From Bacillota bacterium (GTDB lineage: Bacteria > Bacillota > Dethiobacteria > Dethiobacterales > Dethiobacteraceae): 64,000 bases of DNA. The stretch lies in contig QLUR01000010.1 of NCBI GenBank assembly GCA_018725565.1, positions 1-64,000 of the forward strand, written 5' to 3'. The position numbers were made by a program, and so were the translations under genes. The notes beneath the pieces were generated by a model, which worked only from the letters and a program-made list of their open reading frames with translations, made no database searches and was not told the origin of the DNA. Below, in pieces: positions 51,747-60,009 of the stretch (the first letter of the stretch is position 1; every line of letters begins with the position of its first letter).

Positions 51747-52273
51747 ATTACCTGTCTCCCGCCCCGCAGCAGTCTGTACACCCAGAATAACTGCTGCAGC
51801 GAGTTGGCCCGGTTGCCCCGAAAGCCCTTAACTGCCAGTGTAGCCAGGGCAATACTAAAAAGAGACGGCAGATCAAAGATCCCATTTGTTGCTGTTTTTA
51901 CCCGGTTGTCCAGGCTATTAACGATACGGCTCATCAAGAGCGTTGCGCTGGCGGATTCTTGTTCCAGGCCTGCCTTTGTTTGCTTCACTACCAAATCCAT
52001 AAATTTGTCAAACTGTCCCCGGGCCAAGTGCTTTTGCGTAAAATGGATCAGCAGGCTCCCGGTAATCGCAGAGGCGCTGACCTGCTCTACAAGTCTATGT
52101 CTCCGGAGGGAATCTGCCAGCCTTGCGGCAACAGCCTCACTTTTCCAGGCATTGCACTGCAGGCGAATCCTGCCGGGCATAGCGTGTAAAATACGGATGT
52201 TCAGCGTGCAAAAATTCTTCATTATGACGCCGCCCACCAACGAAAGAATAATTCTGTCAAGAAACGCTGCCAC
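51743..52273 (-). CDS. HMA2-like metal-associated domain protein, Fur-controlled
   Basis: 176 aa from GTG 52273 (GAGGTG 6 bases before); ATG 52222 is an alternative. The part LNIRILHAMPGRIRLQCN begins an HMA-like domain without the C-x-x-C metal motif. The remainder (SRIVNSLDNRVKTATNGIF) resembles sequences preceding the membrane part of metal ATPases. First gene after a canonical promoter with a Fur box, so probably tied to iron homeostasis. Confidence 0.6.
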   Translation of the reverse strand: MAAFLDRIILSLVGGVIMKNFCTLNIRILHAMPGRIRLQCNAWKSEAVAARLADSLRRHRLVEQVSASAITGSLLIHFTQKHLARGQFDKFMDLVVKQTKAGLEQESASATLLMSRIVNSLDNRVKTATNGIFDLPSLFSIALATLAVKGFRGNRANSLQQLFWVYRLLRGGRQVI

Positions 52274-52298
52274 TGCTTTCACCTCAAATAGATGATAT

Positions 52299-52313
52299 TG
52301 AAATTCGTTATCA
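52299..52313. promoter_or_regulatory. Fur box upstream of the HMA2-like gene
   Basis: TGAAATTCGTTATCA, three mismatches to the 7-1-7 consensus with the right arm nearly perfect, starting 5 bases after the -10. Confidence 0.65.
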
Positions 52314-52318
52314 TTTGG

Positions 52319-52347
52319 ATAATACAACTTATCTGCGCCGCTGTCAA
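52319..52347 (-). promoter_or_regulatory. Sigma-A promoter, Fur-regulated
   Basis: Minus strand TTGACA, 17-base spacer, TATTAT. Confidence 0.85.
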
Positions 52348-52383
52348 GGGGCTCTGGCTTTATGATTACAGATTTTGAGCCGC

Positions 52384-52412
52384 TTGTCCGGTTTTTTGCC
52401 AAATGGTATAAT
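52384..52412 (+). promoter_or_regulatory. Promoter of the decayed mntA-hepT copy
   Basis: TTGTCC, 17-base spacer, extended TGG-TATAAT; still intact although the genes it served are broken. Confidence 0.65.
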
Positions 52413-52465
52413 TAAGCAACCAGAAAACAAACCCGGGGAAAATTCAAGCCAGCGAGGTAAATCGC

Positions 52466-52711
52466 GATGGATAAAGCAAAGATGATGAATATAAAAGCCG
52501 CATGGGGAAAAAAGAGAACTCAGAAAACAGGAGCAAGAAAAAACCAGGCGTGAACATGCATGGAAATGTGCCCGGAAGGCAGCAGCCCTGTTAAAGAAAA
52601 AGTCCGTAAAGAGGGGGTATTGCTGTGACCAACAAAGAATTGAAGTTAATTGAGAGGGATCGGACTGGCATATTCAGCTTTTACGACAGATGGCCTTTTC
52701 AAAACTGAATC
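52466..52711 (+). pseudogene. Decayed mntA-hepT copy with internal deletions
   Basis: The sequence follows 48081-48730 in blocks. The antitoxin N-terminal helix region (AAAACCAGGCG..., CATGGAAATGTGCCCGG) has a frameshifted segment. Then there is a jump that removes the whole nucleotidyltransferase core, rejoining at GAAGAGGGGGTA-like sequence and the toxin start (AAAGAATTGAAGTT). A second deletion jumps to CTGGCATATTCAGCTTTT. About 400 bases have been lost in total. Fills most of the 52274-52791 gap. Confidence 0.85.
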
Positions 52712-52728
52712 AGCATATTTGGGCTCGC

Positions 52729-52756
52729 TTGTCCAATTTATATTAAATGGTATAAT
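52729..52756 (+). promoter_or_regulatory. Promoter of the HD-domain gene
   Basis: TTGTCC, 16-base spacer, extended TGG-TATAAT, again the AAATGGTATAATT block seen at 48019 and 52401. Confidence 0.65.
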
Positions 52757-52791
52757 TTGAGCGATAAGTCGCACAGGAAGGATGACGTTAT

Positions 52792-53358
52792 ATGGATACT
52801 GCTCCTGACAGGGCTGCGGCCCTGTCACTGCTAAAAGAATACCTGAAAAACGAGGGTCTGCTCAGGCACGCCTTGGCGGTGGAAGCGGTGATGGCCCATT
52901 TTGCCGGGCTGTTTGGCGAGGACAGGGAGAAGTGGTCTGTAATCGGGCTGGTTCACGACATTGATTACGAAATGTACCCAGACGAGCATTGCCTGAAAGC
53001 GGGCGAGATTTTGCGAGACCATAACTGGCCGGCGGACTACATACGGTCTGTGCAAAGCCACGGCTGGAAGATTTGCACGGAGATTGAACCGGTCCACCGC
53101 ATGGAGAAAGTCCTTTATGCCATCGACGAGCTGACCGGCCTGATTGCCGCCACTGTCTATATGCGCCCGGACCGGAACATCGCGGGGCTTGAGGTAGGCT
53201 CCGTGAAAAAGAAATGGAAGCAAAAGAGTTTTGCGGCCGGGGTCAACCGCCAAGTGATTGAGGAAGGTGCCTCCATGCTGGGGATGGACCTTGATACGCT
53301 TATCGGAGAAACCATCAGGGGAATGCAGCAAACCGCCCGGGAAATTGGTTTGGGATAA
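52792..53358 (+). CDS. HD-domain phosphohydrolase-like protein
   Basis: 188 aa; HDIDYEMYP is the central HD doublet, with an upstream His in LLRHALAVEAVM and downstream His in VQSHGW, a standard HD metal site. Substrate unknown (nucleotide hydrolysis is usual). The GTG/ATG choice is simple: ATG 52792 after AGGAAGGATG. Stands alone ahead of the yyaL-like gene. Confidence 0.85.
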   Translation: MDTAPDRAAALSLLKEYLKNEGLLRHALAVEAVMAHFAGLFGEDREKWSVIGLVHDIDYEMYPDEHCLKAGEILRDHNWPADYIRSVQSHGWKICTEIEPVHRMEKVLYAIDELTGLIAATVYMRPDRNIAGLEVGSVKKKWKQKSFAAGVNRQVIEEGASMLGMDLDTLIGETIRGMQQTAREIGLG

Positions 53359-53477
53359 TTCCTTGTTATTTAAGCCGCAGCTTAACGGATTTATGTGAAC
53401 CAGCAGTTTTCTGCCGCAGCCTCTGTTAAAACAGCGCGATTGGCGCATCCTAAGCTCAAGGAGGCTCTATTTTTGAT

Positions 53478-55574
53478 ATGCAGCATACAAAAAAGAAAAA
53501 AGCGAACCGGCTAATTCATGAACAGTCCCCTTATCTGTTGCAGCACGCCTATAACCCCGTGGACTGGTACCCCTGGGGGGAGTTGGCGGTTGAAAAAGCC
53601 AAAAACGAAGACAAGCCGATATTTTTAAGTATCGGCTATTCAACCTGCCACTGGTGCCATGTGATGGAAAGAGAGTCTTTCGAGGACGATGAAGTTGCCG
53701 CGGTGCTGAACCGGGTTTTTGTCTGTGTCAAGGTTGACCGTGAGGAACGCCCCGATATCGACAGTATTTATATGACCGCCTGCCAGGCGATGACCGGCAG
53801 CGGCGGCTGGCCGCTCACCATCCTGATAACACCCGACAGGCGACCGTTTTTTGCCGGCACCTATTTGCCCAAAAAGGCGCATTTCGGCCGGATGGGCCTT
53901 CTGGAGCTGACAGAGCGTGTGGAGCTTCTTTGGCAGACAGCGAGGGAAGACGTTGAACAGACGGCGGACAGCGTCATAGCCGGTCTGCAGGCAGCTAACA
54001 GCGTAAATCCGGGAGAGAGTTTAGATGAGGATGTGCTGCACCTGGCTTACGAGCAGCTGGCCACGCGCTACGACCCGGAATACGGCGGATTTGGACGCGC
54101 ACCAAAATTCCCCATGCCGCACAACCTGACCTTCCTGTTGCGCTACTGGCAGCGGACCGGCAAGCCGGAGGCGCTGGAAATGGTGGAAAATACCCTGGCG
54201 CAAATGTCCCAGGGCGGAGTTTATGATCATCTCGGCTTTGGTTTTCACCGCTATTCTACCGACCGTGAATGGCTGCTGCCTCATTTTGAAAAAATGCTTT
54301 ATGACCAGGCGCTACTGGCCATAGCCTGCCTGGAAGCTTATCAGGCTTCCGGCCGGAGCAGTTTTGCACAGATCGCGGAAGAAATTTTTGCTTATGTTTT
54401 GCGGGACATGACTGACCCGGAAGGGGGCTATTACTCTGCAGAAGATGCCGACAGCGAAGGTGAGGAAGGCAGGTTCTACGTCTGGTCGGCTGATGAGATT
54501 CAGGCGGTGCTGGGGAAAGAAGACGCCGCACTGTTCGGCAAAGCTTATCATATCCGCTCGGAAGGAAACTTTCTGGATGAGGCTACACGCCGGCCGACGG
54601 GGAAAAACATTTTGCACTTGGCCACAACACTGCCGTCACTGGCAGCGTCGTTTGGTATGGATGACAGCAAGCTGACCGAAAAGTTGCGGGAAATGAAAGA
54701 GAAGCTGTTCCTGGCGCGCAAAAACAGAGTTCCTCCCTACAAGGACGACAAGGTGCTCACCGACTGGAACGGCCTGATGATTGCCGCCCTGGCCGCAGGC
54801 GGCCGGGTACTCGAGAGGGGTATCTTTACTTCAGCTGCCCAAAAGGCAGCTGAATTTATCCTGACCCGCCTGAAAAAAGACGGCCGGCTGCTAAAGCGCT
54901 ACCGTCAAGGACAGGCCGCCCTGCCGGCGCACCTGGATGATTATGCCTTTATGGTCTGGGGGTTGCTGGAGCTTTATGAAACCACCTTTGACCCGCATTA
55001 CCTGAAAGAGGCGCTGGCTCTTAATCAAACTCAGGTTGAACGCTTCTTTGACGATAGCAGCGGCAGCTTTTTCTTTACCGCTGACGACACTGAGGAGGTC
55101 CTGATACGGCAGCGGGAGTTTTATGACGGCGCCATACCCTCCGGCAATTCAATTGCCGCCATGAACAACCTGCGCCTGGCCAGGCTGACGGGCAACATGG
55201 AGCCGGAAGAAACGGCACTTGGTATTTTCCGCGCCTGTGCCGGCGAGTTGCGCCGGCATCCGGCGGCCTATACGCAAATGCTGGCAGCACTCAGTTTTGC
55301 CCTTGGGCCTTCCCTGGAAGTAGTGATCGCCGGCGACCAGGCAGCCACCGACACCAGGGAAATGCTGAAAGTGCTGCATTCCCGGTTTATCCCTAACATG
55401 GTCGTTTTGTTGCGTCCTGCGGGAGAGCAGGGCATCGAACTGGTCAAGCTGGCGCCGTTTTGCGCGGCAATGCCGGCTATAGACGGCAAGGCGACCGCCT
55501 ATGTGTGCCGCAATCACTCTTGCCTGACACCCATAATCGAGGCCGCGCAGCTGCCGACGCTGCTGTCCGGCTGA
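53478..55574 (+). CDS. Thioredoxin-domain protein of the YyaL/DUF255 family
   Basis: 698 aa, the family's usual size. The N-terminal thioredoxin-like domain has [20 protein letters not shown] and [10 protein letters not shown] (C-x-x-C). The rest is an (alpha/alpha)6 barrel resembling cellobiose-2-epimerase-type folds ([28 protein letters not shown]). Widely conserved from bacteria to mammals (spermatogenesis-associated protein 20); biochemical role not established. AAGGAGG lies 14 bases before the ATG, somewhat far. Confidence 0.9.
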   Translation: MQHTKKKKANRLIHEQSPYLLQHAYNPVDWYPWGELAVEKAKNEDKPIFLSIGYSTCHWCHVMERESFEDDEVAAVLNRVFVCVKVDREERPDIDSIYMTACQAMTGSGGWPLTILITPDRRPFFAGTYLPKKAHFGRMGLLELTERVELLWQTAREDVEQTADSVIAGLQAANSVNPGESLDEDVLHLAYEQLATRYDPEYGGFGRAPKFPMPHNLTFLLRYWQRTGKPEALEMVENTLAQMSQGGVYDHLGFGFHRYSTDREWLLPHFEKMLYDQALLAIACLEAYQASGRSSFAQIAEEIFAYVLRDMTDPEGGYYSAEDADSEGEEGRFYVWSADEIQAVLGKEDAALFGKAYHIRSEGNFLDEATRRPTGKNILHLATTLPSLAASFGMDDSKLTEKLREMKEKLFLARKNRVPPYKDDKVLTDWNGLMIAALAAGGRVLERGIFTSAAQKAAEFILTRLKKDGRLLKRYRQGQAALPAHLDDYAFMVWGLLELYETTFDPHYLKEALALNQTQVERFFDDSSGSFFFTADDTEEVLIRQREFYDGAIPSGNSIAAMNNLRLARLTGNMEPEETALGIFRACAGELRRHPAAYTQMLAALSFALGPSLEVVIAGDQAATDTREMLKVLHSRFIPNMVVLLRPAGEQGIELVKLAPFCAAMPAIDGKATAYVCRNHSCLTPIIEAAQLPTLLSG

Positions 55575-55617
55575 CACGACAGAAACATCCCGGGCAGGAA
55601 CCCCTGATCGCTGTTGC

Positions 55618-55646
55618 TTGACGTCATAACAAGCTGTACGTATAAT
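55618..55646 (+). promoter_or_regulatory. Sigma-A promoter
   Basis: TTGACG, 17-base spacer, TATAAT, 18 bases before the GTG start at 55664. Confidence 0.85.
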
Positions 55647-55663
55647 ATGGCTGAGGTGATAAA

Positions 55664-56086
55664 GTGCACAAGAAAAGTTTGATTATCATCGTGTTGCTGC
55701 TGGTTTTGGCCGCAGTATTTGCCTATCCCCGCCTTGCCGGCAGGGGAGAGACGGCGGTCAGCGTAAAAGATGTAACAGCAAACCCCGGCAAATATCTCGG
55801 CCCATTGACTATTACAGATATCGTAGGCGATGTCAAGCCTGATGACGGTGTGATCGTATTGGTTGACTACGGCTGCAAAGGTTGCCAGTTACATGTTTTT
55901 GTGCCGTTTACGGCAGAGCAGCAAGCCAGGTGGCAGACTGCTTCTCTTTATAGCGGGACGCTGCCTGCTGCCGGTGAAACTGTTACGGTCAGCGGGACGC
56001 TGAAAAGGCAGGATGGATATTTTGTGTTCGATGTCGAATATATTATCCGTGATGGCCAGGTTATCCTCAGCAAGGTTCGCAAATAA
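55664..56086 (+). CDS. Membrane-anchored small protein with CKGC motif
   Basis: 140 aa from GTG 55664 (GAGGTG site). N-terminal transmembrane anchor (about 5-22), then an extracytoplasmic beta-rich domain with PGKYLGPLTITDIVGDV, YGCKGCQLHVF and ETVTVSGTLKR, which reads like an OB-fold. The C-x-x-C could be a redox or metal site. Family not recognised; a CcmE-like or nucleic-acid-binding OB-fold is a guess only. It has its own strong promoter. Confidence 0.7.
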   Translation: MHKKSLIIIVLLLVLAAVFAYPRLAGRGETAVSVKDVTANPGKYLGPLTITDIVGDVKPDDGVIVLVDYGCKGCQLHVFVPFTAEQQARWQTASLYSGTLPAAGETVTVSGTLKRQDGYFVFDVEYIIRDGQVILSKVRK

Positions 56087-56117
56087 GGCAACACAAAAAT
56101 CCTGCCAATCAATACTA

Positions 56118-56564
56118 TCAAAGTTCTTTTAAGAACGTCAGTTGCATGTTTTCCAACCGGCGAGGAAGTTTTAGGTCGTTGGTCAGGAAAAGTGTGGCGT
56201 TATGTTCCAGTGCAGTAGCTAATTGAATAGCATCTGCTGTCCGGATGCTGTATTTGGCGCGAACGGCTGCACTGCGCACTGCCAAATCCAAAGTAACTGG
56301 AACCACTTCGAGATTTGGATAGGACCCCAGGAGCGTTATATATTCCTGACAAATATCTTCGCGTGACAATGATTTGGGTTTGACCAGGATTTCAGTAATT
56401 GTCAGAACAGACGTTACAGCCTGTATTTCTCCGCGCTCAAGAGGGATAAAAAGGCTGTCTCTGAGATATTCAGCCAGTGCCGATCCTTCAAGAACGTAAA
56501 TAAAGACGTTCGTATCAAGAGCTATCTTTTTGTGACCCTGTAAGACTTTTTTCAGGTCTCCCAT
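56118..56564 (-). CDS. PIN-domain RNase toxin (VapC-like)
   Basis: 148 aa; acidic active-site residues in IALDTNVFIYVLEG, ITEILVKP, RTADAIQLA and LTNDLKLP. Start ATG 56564 after GAGGAAAGAG; the longer frame from 56612 lies inside the antitoxin gene. Toxin of a vapBC pair, overlapping the antitoxin by 13 bases. Confidence 0.9.
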   Translation of the reverse strand: MGDLKKVLQGHKKIALDTNVFIYVLEGSALAEYLRDSLFIPLERGEIQAVTSVLTITEILVKPKSLSREDICQEYITLLGSYPNLEVVPVTLDLAVRSAAVRAKYSIRTADAIQLATALEHNATLFLTNDLKLPRRLENMQLTFLKEL

Positions 56565-56803
56565 GAATCTCTTTCCTCTTTGATGTATTGGTCCAGATCT
56601 ACATCTCTCCAAATCTCACTATGAAGACCGCAGAGACGGTTAGCATAGCTTTTGGGTTTGGGAATAATAACTGCGGTTTTTCCAACCATCCTAATCAATA
56701 CTTCGTCTCCTTCACCAATGCACAGGACTTTTCTGACTCCAGCCGGCAACACCATCTGATTCCTGCGGCCAAGCTGCGCCCTTTCAATAGTTTTGTCTGA
56801 CAT
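56552..56803 (-). CDS. AbrB-fold antitoxin (VapB-like)
   Basis: 83 aa; RAQLGRRNQMVLPAGVRKVL and GEGDEVLIRM form the AbrB/SpoVT domain, and the C-terminal tail RDVDLDQYIKEERDSWE binds the toxin. Start ATG 56803. Confidence 0.9.
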   Translation of the reverse strand: MSDKTIERAQLGRRNQMVLPAGVRKVLCIGEGDEVLIRMVGKTAVIIPKPKSYANRLCGLHSEIWRDVDLDQYIKEERDSWET

Positions 56804-56841
56804 AATAGTCGCTCCTCATACATAACTTATTTTTTACCTAC

Positions 56842-56870
56842 ATTGTAGCATAGATATCAGCTGCTAACAA
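56842..56870 (-). promoter_or_regulatory. Promoter of vapBC
   Basis: Minus strand TTGTTA, 17-base spacer, TGC-TACAAT. Shares the block ATGCTACAATGTAGG with the promoter at 37461-37489. Confidence 0.7.
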
Positions 56871-56875
56871 CTTTG

Positions 56876-57090
56876 TGCCGTACGAAAGCCCCTATATATC
56901 CAAATCGCCGGCAATGGCTCTTTCAGCAGCCGCCGGTAAGACTGAGTGCCTTCCAACACAATCTGGTGATGGTAAAGAACATTAGCCGTCACAGCAAGTT
57001 GTCTGAGAAGGATATTCTTTTTCAGAAACTCAAAATTAGCGCGCTCATCCTCCCGCGTGGAATCCGGGTAACGGCCTCATTATTTGCCCC
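56876..57090 (-). pseudogene. Possible gene fragment, unknown
   Basis: A frame without a start codon reads RYPDSTREDERANFEFLKKN, then LRQLAVTANVLYHHQIVLEG and YRRLLKEPLPAIWIYRGF. Composition is protein-like and an in-frame TGA lies just upstream. I do not recognise the family. It fills most of the 56871-57108 gap. Confidence 0.3.
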
Positions 57091-57108
57091 CTGTATCAGA
57101 CTCGCCGC

Positions 57109-58386
57109 TTAAGCCAGGCCAAAATACGCTGACGCTGCCCGGACGGCACATTCACGCCCGCAAATGGCGCATTCCTCCCCGTGCCCCTCCATTAATGCTG
57201 CTCTAACTTTCCCGGGGTCAATAGCCTCTTTAATCTGTCCCTCCGCGTCCCGCGCCACCCTCGCCTGTGCCATACGCAAATCCCTTTCCCAGGCCGCTCT
57301 TACTCCTCTGGCCAGGTCGGCGGCATGAGCGGCGATACGGGCGGCGACCACGCCGTCCTTGACGTCATCTTCATTGGGCAGACCCAAGTGTTCCGCCGGT
57401 GTAACGCAGCAGAGAAAATCTGCGCCGGCCGCAGCCGCCAGTGCGCCGCCCACGGCCGCCGTGATATGGTCGTAACCGGGCGCCACGTCCGTGGCCAAAA
57501 GCCCCAGGATAAAGTAAGGCGCGTCCCGGCACAGACGCTTCTGCAGCAAAATGGTAGCCTCAGCGTGGTGCAGCGGCACATGCCCCGGCCCTTCCACCAT
57601 CACCTGCACCCCGGCCGCCCGCGCCCTGGCGGCCAGCCGGCCCGCCACAATCATCCCCTGCAGCTGCGCCCCGTCCAGCGAGTCCGCGGTGGAGCCGGGG
57701 CGGATGGCGTCTCCCAGGCTTAAGGTCACGTCATACGCCTTCAGGATGGTCAGCAGCCGGTCAAATTGCTCGTAGAGCGGGTTTTCCATCCGGTTGTGCA
57801 ACATCCAGCCCGTCAGAAAGGCGCCGCCCCGGCTGACCACATCCGTCACGCGCCCGTCTGTTTGCAAGGATTTTAGCACGTCAAAGTTCAAGGCGCTGTG
57901 GATAGCCATAAAGTCGATACCATCGGCCGCCTGTTTTTCCACGGCGGCAAAAATATCTTCCGCGGTCATCGCCACGATGCTGCCCCGCTTTTCGATGGCT
58001 TCAATTACCGCCTGGTAAACCGGCACGCTGCCCACCGGCACATTGGCTTTAGCCAGGGAAGTCCTTCTCATTTCGTCAATGTCTCCCCCGGTGCTAAGGT
58101 CCATGATGGCGTCACAGCCCGCCGCTTCCGCCACGGCCAGCTTCCGCGCCTCCATGCCGATCTGGTCCCTGTCGCTGGAAGTGCCAATCAGAGCGTTGAC
58201 TTTCACTCGCAGCCCTTTCCCGATTCCACAGGTTCTGATCGCTTTCCGGTATATATTGCGGGGAATAACGATATTGCCCGCCGCCACCCCTTCCCTGACG
58301 ACTTCTACCGCCAGTTTTTCAGCGGCAGCCACCGCCTCCATCTCCGGCGTAACCTTGCCGGCGCGCGCCGCCAACACTTGCGTCAT
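57109..58386 (-). CDS. bzaB: ThiC-family radical SAM enzyme, BzaB-like (5-hydroxybenzimidazole synthesis)
   Basis: 425 aa, short clostridial ThiC-type. C-terminal cluster motif CAICGREC (C-x2-C-x3-C) and core motifs MVEGPGHVPL, SLGDAIRPGS, HSALNFDVL. Downstream of a close paralogue under a cobalamin riboswitch, the arrangement known for bzaA-bzaB. Those two together convert aminoimidazole ribotide to 5-hydroxybenzimidazole, the lower ligand of a cobamide. A role in thiamine HMP-P synthesis cannot be excluded from sequence, but the riboswitch type argues for B12. A or B assignment is by gene order. Confidence 0.78.
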   Translation of the reverse strand: MTQVLAARAGKVTPEMEAVAAAEKLAVEVVREGVAAGNIVIPRNIYRKAIRTCGIGKGLRVKVNALIGTSSDRDQIGMEARKLAVAEAAGCDAIMDLSTGGDIDEMRRTSLAKANVPVGSVPVYQAVIEAIEKRGSIVAMTAEDIFAAVEKQAADGIDFMAIHSALNFDVLKSLQTDGRVTDVVSRGGAFLTGWMLHNRMENPLYEQFDRLLTILKAYDVTLSLGDAIRPGSTADSLDGAQLQGMIVAGRLAARARAAGVQVMVEGPGHVPLHHAEATILLQKRLCRDAPYFILGLLATDVAPGYDHITAAVGGALAAAAGADFLCCVTPAEHLGLPNEDDVKDGVVAARIAAHAADLARGVRAAWERDLRMAQARVARDAEGQIKEAIDPGKVRAALMEGHGEECAICGRECAVRAASAYFGLA

Positions 58387-58401
58387 CTGTCCTTCATCCT
58401 T

Positions 58402-59694
58402 TCAACAGGCCTGTTTGGCAGAGCCCAGGTATTCGGAAACCAGTTCCATGGCGCAGTATTTTCCGCACATGGTACACTTAGAGGAAAACTCGGACGTCCG
58501 TTCTTTCCTTAAGGCTTCAGCCCGCGCAGGGTCGATGGAGAAGCAAATCTGTCTCTCCCAGTCCAGCTTCTTCCTGGCCCGTGAAATCTCCAGGTCCCAT
58601 TCCGCCGCGCCCGGCAACCCCCTGGCCAGGTCGGCGGCGTGGGCGGCGATGCGGGCAGCCAAAACACCTTCCCGCACCTGGTCCGCATCAGGCAGACCTA
58701 AGTGCTCGGCGGCAGTCACATAGCACAATAACTCCGCCCCGGCCCAGGCGCTGATGGCGCCGCCTACAGCAGCGCTGATATGGTCGTAACCCGCGGCAAT
58801 GTCCGTCACCACCGGCCCGAAGACAAAGTAGGGCGCACCGTGGCAGAGACTCTTCTGCAGCGTCACGGTAGCCTTTAACTGGTTCAGAGGCACATGGCCC
58901 GGCCCCTTGACCATGACCTGCACGCCAGCTTCCCTTGCCCTCTTCACCAGTTCCCCCAGCACGACCATCTCCTCCACCTGGGCGCCATCCAGAGAATCGG
59001 CGAGGCAGCCGGGCCGCATACCGTCGGCCAGACTAACCACGACATCATATTTCCCTGCGATCTCCAATACCCTGTCAAAATGTTCGTACAGTGGGTTTTC
59101 CCGTTGGTGATGAACCATCCAGCCCGTCAGGTGCGCCCCGCCGTAACTCACCAGCGGGTCCGCACGCTTCACCAGCCGGGCCCGCTCCACCACGCGCATA
59201 GTCATGCCGCTATGCAGCGCCAGAAAATCCACTCCGTCCGCCGCCTGCCGCTCAATCACCTCGAAAAGCTCTTCCGCCTCCATCTTTAGCGAAGACCCAT
59301 ATTTCCCCGCCGCTTCGGCCAGGGCCTGGTAAAGGGGCAGCGTCCCCACGGGCACGGGAGCCAAAGCCAGCGTCTCCCGGCGCATGGCGTCGATCTCCCC
59401 GCTCACGCTTAAGTCCATGAGCGCATCTGCCCCCGCCTCCAGAGCCGCCCTGATTTTCGCCGTCTCCTCTTTCACGCTTCCCTCGGCGCCGTACAAACCA
59501 ATGCTGGCGCTCACTTTGGTCCGCAAGCCAGTGCCGATTCCTCTGGCCGGGAAACTACGCCGCCTGTTTTTAGGGATGACAATCCTTCCCTCGGCCAGCC
59601 CCAGCCTGACAAATTCCGGCGTAGTCCCTTCCCATAAAGCCGCCTGCTCCATTTCCGGTGTAATTTTCCCCGTCAAACCGCTTGTCAGTTGCAT
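58402..59694 (-). CDS. bzaA: ThiC-family radical SAM enzyme, BzaA-like (5-hydroxybenzimidazole synthesis)
   Basis: 430 aa; CTMCGKYC cluster motif, MVKGPGHVPLNQL, SLADGMRPGC and HSGMTMRVVERA. Compared with its partner, MVEGPGHVPL has become MVKGPGHVPL. ATG 59694 follows GGGAGGG, and the longer frame from 59763 is rejected because it would include the riboswitch terminator. 15 bases separate it from the second gene. No cobT or methylating bzaCDE genes are present in the window, so unmodified 5-hydroxybenzimidazole (factor III) would be the predicted product. Confidence 0.8.
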   Translation of the reverse strand: MQLTSGLTGKITPEMEQAALWEGTTPEFVRLGLAEGRIVIPKNRRRSFPARGIGTGLRTKVSASIGLYGAEGSVKEETAKIRAALEAGADALMDLSVSGEIDAMRRETLALAPVPVGTLPLYQALAEAAGKYGSSLKMEAEELFEVIERQAADGVDFLALHSGMTMRVVERARLVKRADPLVSYGGAHLTGWMVHHQRENPLYEHFDRVLEIAGKYDVVVSLADGMRPGCLADSLDGAQVEEMVVLGELVKRAREAGVQVMVKGPGHVPLNQLKATVTLQKSLCHGAPYFVFGPVVTDIAAGYDHISAAVGGAISAWAGAELLCYVTAAEHLGLPDADQVREGVLAARIAAHAADLARGLPGAAEWDLEISRARKKLDWERQICFSIDPARAEALRKERTSEFSSKCTMCGKYCAMELVSEYLGSAKQAC

Positions 59695-59710
59695 TTTCTT
59701 CCCTCCCGTC

Positions 59711-59747
59711 AAAAAATAAAATCCCCAGCCGTTATGACCGGGGATTT
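59711..59747 (-). terminator. Intrinsic terminator of the B12 riboswitch
   Basis: Minus strand: AATCCCC ... GGGGATT stem around a 13-base loop, then TTATTTTTT, directly before the bzaA ribosome binding site. Folding would stop transcription when cobamide is bound. Confidence 0.85.
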
Positions 59748-59789
59748 TACCATCATCCCACACCCTCTTCTCATACGAAAGGGCAGTTT

Positions 59790-59965
59790 ACCCAAACAGG
59801 CAGGTTTCCTGGCTACCGGTTCAAGGCTCCTCCGCGCCTTCCCACCCGGTTGATACCGGACAGTGGCTGCAAGCGGATTCGCTCCCCGTTACAGTGGCGG
59901 GACCACCCGGGATTTCCACCCGGTTCCCTTTTACCCTCATAATTTGAGGCACCTGTCTGGCTATT
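59790..59965 (-). promoter_or_regulatory. Cobalamin riboswitch
   Basis: The minus strand contains the conserved core GCCACTGTAACGGGGAGCGA, a second GCCACTG, GGGAAGGCGC...GAGCC and the 3' box AGCCAGGAAACCTGCC, with ACAGG/CCTGT ends closing the aptamer. It is followed by a terminator hairpin and the two ThiC-like genes, and occupies most of 59695-60009. Confidence 0.95.
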
Positions 59966-60009
59966 TAGTTTTGGTTGCTTATCCTCTTACGGGCAAGAGA
60001 TCTTACCTG

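Noticed and set aside
57109-59694. Two thiamine biosynthesis thiC genes
   Set aside because: The upstream element is a cobalamin aptamer and not a TPP riboswitch, and tandem paralogues match the bzaAB arrangement better; the thiC option is kept only as an alternative.
59695-59763. N-terminal extension of the bzaA frame
   Set aside because: It would translate the terminator hairpin; a GGGAGGG site directly precedes ATG 59694.
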